Assembly: GCF_024305035.1 (NCBI RefSeq)
Contig: NZ_JAMWZB010000012.1
Coordinates: 62,001 to 126,000, forward strand
DNA length: 64,000 bases
Source: Algoriphagus sp.
Lineage (GTDB): Bacteria; Bacteroidota; Bacteroidia; Cytophagales; Cyclobacteriaceae
Direction of reading: 5' to 3'
A model generated the notes under the pieces. The model had not been told where the DNA came from, did no database searches, and worked only from the letters and a program-made list of their open reading frames with translations. Positions within the stretch are counted from its first letter, which is position 1; each line of letters starts with the position of its first letter. A program made the position numbers and the translations under genes. Of this stretch, positions 61,494 to 64,000 are shown in pieces.

Positions 61494-61554
61494 TCTTGAA
61501 TTAAAAAAGAAATCATGACAATTTTTGATTAACCCCCTGATTTGAGAAAAAATT

Positions 61555-63342
61555 TCAAGCAGAAGGCTTATGCGGGTCCCAAAAACGCTCTTTATCCGGT
61601 AAATTTTCCAAATAACTCACCGTCTGTTCATAACCTCGTTCTTGGATTTGCTTCCATTTTTTGTCATCCATAAACCCAATTCCTTTCAGGTTTAGTTCAA
61701 AATAATGGGATACCTTCGATTTGGTCACTTCCTGCTTTTGAAGGCTATTTAAAGTAAGTGAATTGATAATCAGTGAGCCAATTCCTGGAATTTTATAGCG
61801 CTTTTTGCCTCGTATTTTGTCCCAAAAAAGTGTCCATCCCGAAGGAGCTTCTTGATAGCTCACTTTGCGATCGGGCAAACCCGATAAGGATACGGCAATG
61901 ATTTTTGAAACTGGAAACCGGTACATGGGTTCTATGGGTAAATTATCCATGACCGCACCGTCCACATGGAGGTAATTATCAATCACTACCGGAGGGAATA
62001 CCCCTGGAATGGCGATACTGGCCAGGATTTTTTTCCAAAGTAGTCCACGATCATGAACTCGCGGACTGGCTTTGGAGAAATTGGTGGAAACGCAATAGGA
62101 ATTGACCCAAATGTCTTCCATCATATATTCTTTGAAAAGCTCCTTGACAAAGCGCTTCATTTTCCTTCCGGTCAAAAAGGAGACCATGGGTAAATCCATA
62201 TCCTTTGAGGTTAGTTTTGACTTGGCGGAATGGGAACTGGTGCGTTCGATTTTGTCGAAATCAAAATCAAAATAACTCATCGTGATTCCATAAATCGCTC
62301 CGGCACTCGTACCGCCCAAAAAGTCAATTTCTACTCCTTTTTCCCGTAGGGCTTTGACCACTCCAATATGGGCATAGCCTTTTGTTCCTCCTCCTCCCAA
62401 TACCAACCCTACTGCCTGATGGGTGATTATCCGACAAAATCGGCGAATATCACCTTGGTTTCCCTGTCGAATATGAAGGTGTAAATCAATTTGCCGCGTA
62501 TCGAGCCAATCGGAAGTATAGGAGGGCATGGGAGCATCTGCCCGGTGTAGCAGAAGGAGGTAAACTTTCTTGTTGAGAATGCTTTTGGAGTAGAGATCGA
62601 GCTCCCGCTCTATGGGATATAGTGACCTGTCTGCTTGAAAATCAGTCACCAGAATGACCAAATCTGCATAGACCAAACACTGATGGGACCAGGTTTTTTC
62701 CGAGGCATCACAAACCAAAATATTAAGTCCTTCGTGTTGCTCCAATGAATCAAAAAATGTCTCATCGACATGGTCTTTTTGGGATTCAAAATTGTAGACC
62801 TGCACGGGAGTTTCCCGCTCCAAAAAGTAAGCCATCATATCATCAGTCCACGGACTCAAATCATGATCTGCCTGAAGATTGATCAGGGCGATATTTTTTG
62901 GGGGCGTTGTTCGGTTTTGCTGAAAGGTATTTCGCCTGAGGCGATGGATCACAAATTGGGTCAATGAAGTGGCCAAGGATGGATCTTTGGCGACAAGGCT
63001 GTGGTATTCCTCCCGGGTAAATTCCAACACAATGGATTTACGAATGGCCAAAACCGAGGCCATTCGAGGCTCATTGGTAAATAAGGCAAACTCCCCCACC
63101 GGCTCTCCTTCTCCGATATCTCCCAAAATCCGAATTCCTTTAGGTCCTTCCGAAATAGCCCGGAGCCTTCCAGACAAAACGATATAAAGTACGTTTTCAT
63201 TGGCCCCCTGGTGAAATAAATACTCCCCAGTGTTTAGTTTTTTCTGTTGACCAATTTCAAAAATCTGATCTAAGGTTTCTTCACTCATTCCACCAAAAAG
63301 TTTGCTAAAAAGTTGATGGTAATGCGCGTTAAAATTTGGCAT
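61555..63342 (-). CDS. Patatin-like phospholipase with N-terminal cyclic-nucleotide-binding domain (NTE-like)
   Basis: A 595-residue protein. Residues 15-130 form a CNB/Crp-like sensor (GEYLFHQGANENVLYIVLSGRL, GDIGEGEPVGEFALFTNEPR). A middle P-loop-less domain (about 150-290) resembles the region seen in NTE-type proteins. The patatin domain has the oxyanion loop GGGGTKGYAHIG (about 316-326), nucleophile Ser346 in GGTSAGA and the dyad Asp461 in VDGAVMDN. Expected activity is hydrolysis of phospholipids or lysophospholipids, possibly regulated by a cyclic nucleotide. Complete, inside the cell or at the inner membrane; no signal peptide. Confidence 0.93.
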   Translation of the reverse strand: MPNFNAHYHQLFSKLFGGMSEETLDQIFEIGQQKKLNTGEYLFHQGANENVLYIVLSGRLRAISEGPKGIRILGDIGEGEPVGEFALFTNEPRMASVLAIRKSIVLEFTREEYHSLVAKDPSLATSLTQFVIHRLRRNTFQQNRTTPPKNIALINLQADHDLSPWTDDMMAYFLERETPVQVYNFESQKDHVDETFFDSLEQHEGLNILVCDASEKTWSHQCLVYADLVILVTDFQADRSLYPIERELDLYSKSILNKKVYLLLLHRADAPMPSYTSDWLDTRQIDLHLHIRQGNQGDIRRFCRIITHQAVGLVLGGGGTKGYAHIGVVKALREKGVEIDFLGGTSAGAIYGITMSYFDFDFDKIERTSSHSAKSKLTSKDMDLPMVSFLTGRKMKRFVKELFKEYMMEDIWVNSYCVSTNFSKASPRVHDRGLLWKKILASIAIPGVFPPVVIDNYLHVDGAVMDNLPIEPMYRFPVSKIIAVSLSGLPDRKVSYQEAPSGWTLFWDKIRGKKRYKIPGIGSLIINSLTLNSLQKQEVTKSKVSHYFELNLKGIGFMDDKKWKQIQERGYEQTVSYLENLPDKERFWDPHKPSA

Positions 63343-63493
63343 GAATAAAAGGTTGGGTTTCTATCTAAAATTTCCAGAAGCTGGTCTTACTCCAAAAGAA
63401 GACTAGGTATTTGTGGTAAAACCTATGAAAAATTAGGTGAAATACCAAGGGTTTTTTACGTTCAAAATACATTCGTATAGTCACATGCTGTGG

Positions 63494-64000
63494 TTATTGA
63501 GTTGCTTGTTGAATCCAATCCAAGACCTGTTCTTTTGGCAAAGCTTCCACTCGATGCCCTTCCTTTCCGATCATGGTTTCTGCTGCAAAAAGCGAATTGA
63601 TGATCGCCTCCTCGGTGGCTTCAATCGTGGCCAAAAACAACCCAGTCATGTCATCATTTCTCAAAGAAGCTGAAGTTTCAAGTTTGCCGCTCTCTGATCG
63701 ATAGGGGATTCTCAACCCTTTTGCAGTAGAAAAAGCAATCACATAATCACCGGATCCATTGGAGGCAATTCCTCCAGTTTTGGCCAATCCCATCATCGCT
63801 CGCTGAGCAATTCGCTCGAGATTTCGATCCAAAACCGGTGCATCGGTAGCCACTACGATCATGCAGCTTCCATCGGATTTTTCCAAAGTATCTTTAAAAG
63901 GATATTTTCCCAATTTTTCCCCTACTGAAACTCCGGCAATCTGCAGATTCCCGCCGAAGTTAGTCTGCACCAAAACACCGACCGTGTAACCGCCCATGGA
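63494..64000 (-). CDS. P1 family (DmpA/BapA-type) peptidase, partial
   Basis: The C-terminal 168 residues are visible; the N-terminus lies beyond the right edge. GYTVGVLVQTNFGG, SDGSCMIVVATDAPV, RNLERIAQRAMMGLAKTGG and SNGSGDYVIAFSTA are characteristic of the N-terminal-nucleophile DmpA aminopeptidases (family S58). Autocleavage should occur before the Ser in DGSCM, which then becomes the new N-terminal nucleophile. They release N-terminal D- or L-residues or beta-amino acids from short peptides. The C-terminus is complete at LDWIQQATQ. Confidence 0.9.
   Translation of the reverse strand, partial: SMGGYTVGVLVQTNFGGNLQIAGVSVGEKLGKYPFKDTLEKSDGSCMIVVATDAPVLDRNLERIAQRAMMGLAKTGGIASNGSGDYVIAFSTAKGLRIPYRSESGKLETSASLRNDDMTGLFLATIEATEEAIINSLFAAETMIGKEGHRVEALPKEQVLDWIQQATQ

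Noticed and set aside
1..64000. tRNA or rRNA genes
   Set aside because: No cloverleaf-like sequence with a GTTCRANNC arm and no rRNA-like stretch was noticed when reading; a dedicated tRNA search was not possible here.

Overview
The window reads as a chromosomal segment of a Bacteroidota bacterium, most likely order Cytophagales, family Cyclobacteriaceae (Algoriphagus-like). The basis is gene content: a SusC/SusD pair, DUF4270, VCBS/ASPIC and YCF48 lipoproteins, a type IX secretion (T9SS) C-terminal sorting domain, CrtD-like carotenoid desaturase, a eukaryote-type one-chain GlyRS, TAnnTTTG-type promoter boxes and many short lipoprotein signals. The genus is inferred, not proven. No rRNA, tRNA, phage or plasmid backbone genes were seen.

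Layout. 1-7.4 kb: a minus-strand operon panC-panD-flippase-like-YugP metallopeptidase, divergent from a degenerate GT5/GlgA-like protein, DUF4270 and glmS. 7.1-12.8 kb: a Kazal lipoprotein, prfA, a GNAT, a very large YCF48/T9SS surface protein and a c-heme DUF3365 lipoprotein. 12.8-13.2 kb: a tandem array of an 88-bp structured repeat. 13.4-26.1 kb: a seven-gene co-directional envelope cluster (SusC, SusD, VCBS/ASPIC, FGE-fold, Tat-exported Gfo/Idh/MocA oxidoreductase, Tat-exported TIM-barrel isomerase/epimerase, YCF48 lipoprotein), apparently for uptake and redox processing of a carbohydrate or similar ligand; it contains no glycoside hydrolase. 26.2-34.4 kb: housekeeping genes (HisA-like, csaA, recJ-lptB-GH3, tpiA-prmA, recX). 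34.4-35.05 kb: a decayed DUF433/DUF5615 toxin-antitoxin pair with an 88-bp repeat unit inserted in the antitoxin gene. 35.1-48.8 kb: CrtD-like enzyme, orphan lipoprotein, GH43, glyS, a GH29 fucosidase / gluconate-dehydrogenase subunit 3 / GMC oxidoreductase operon, a TonB receptor, a Rieske protein and a duplicated lipocalin-like secreted protein. 48.8-49.2 kb: a MITE-like inverted-repeat element. 49.2-56 kb: cysteine desulfurase, glmM, mazG, ridA, DUF2867 and fumC. 56.8-64 kb: two small lipoproteins, M28 peptidase, ccmB, amidase, CNB-patatin phospholipase and a partial P1 (DmpA) peptidase.

The most unusual content is the 88-bp repeat family. There are four tandem units upstream of susC, a near-identical solitary unit inside the antitoxin gene whose removal restores the reading frame, and an eroded inverted copy near 53 kb. 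Each unit carries two hairpins, and one stem is rebuilt with different bases in different units. This looks like a small non-autonomous mobile element with a preferred target, ATTTCATCTGTT. Other items worth attention are an intrinsic terminator embedded in the signal-peptide codons of a lipoprotein gene, a HisA paralogue whose catalytic Asp is replaced by Trp, and a GlgA-like protein without its substrate-binding motif.
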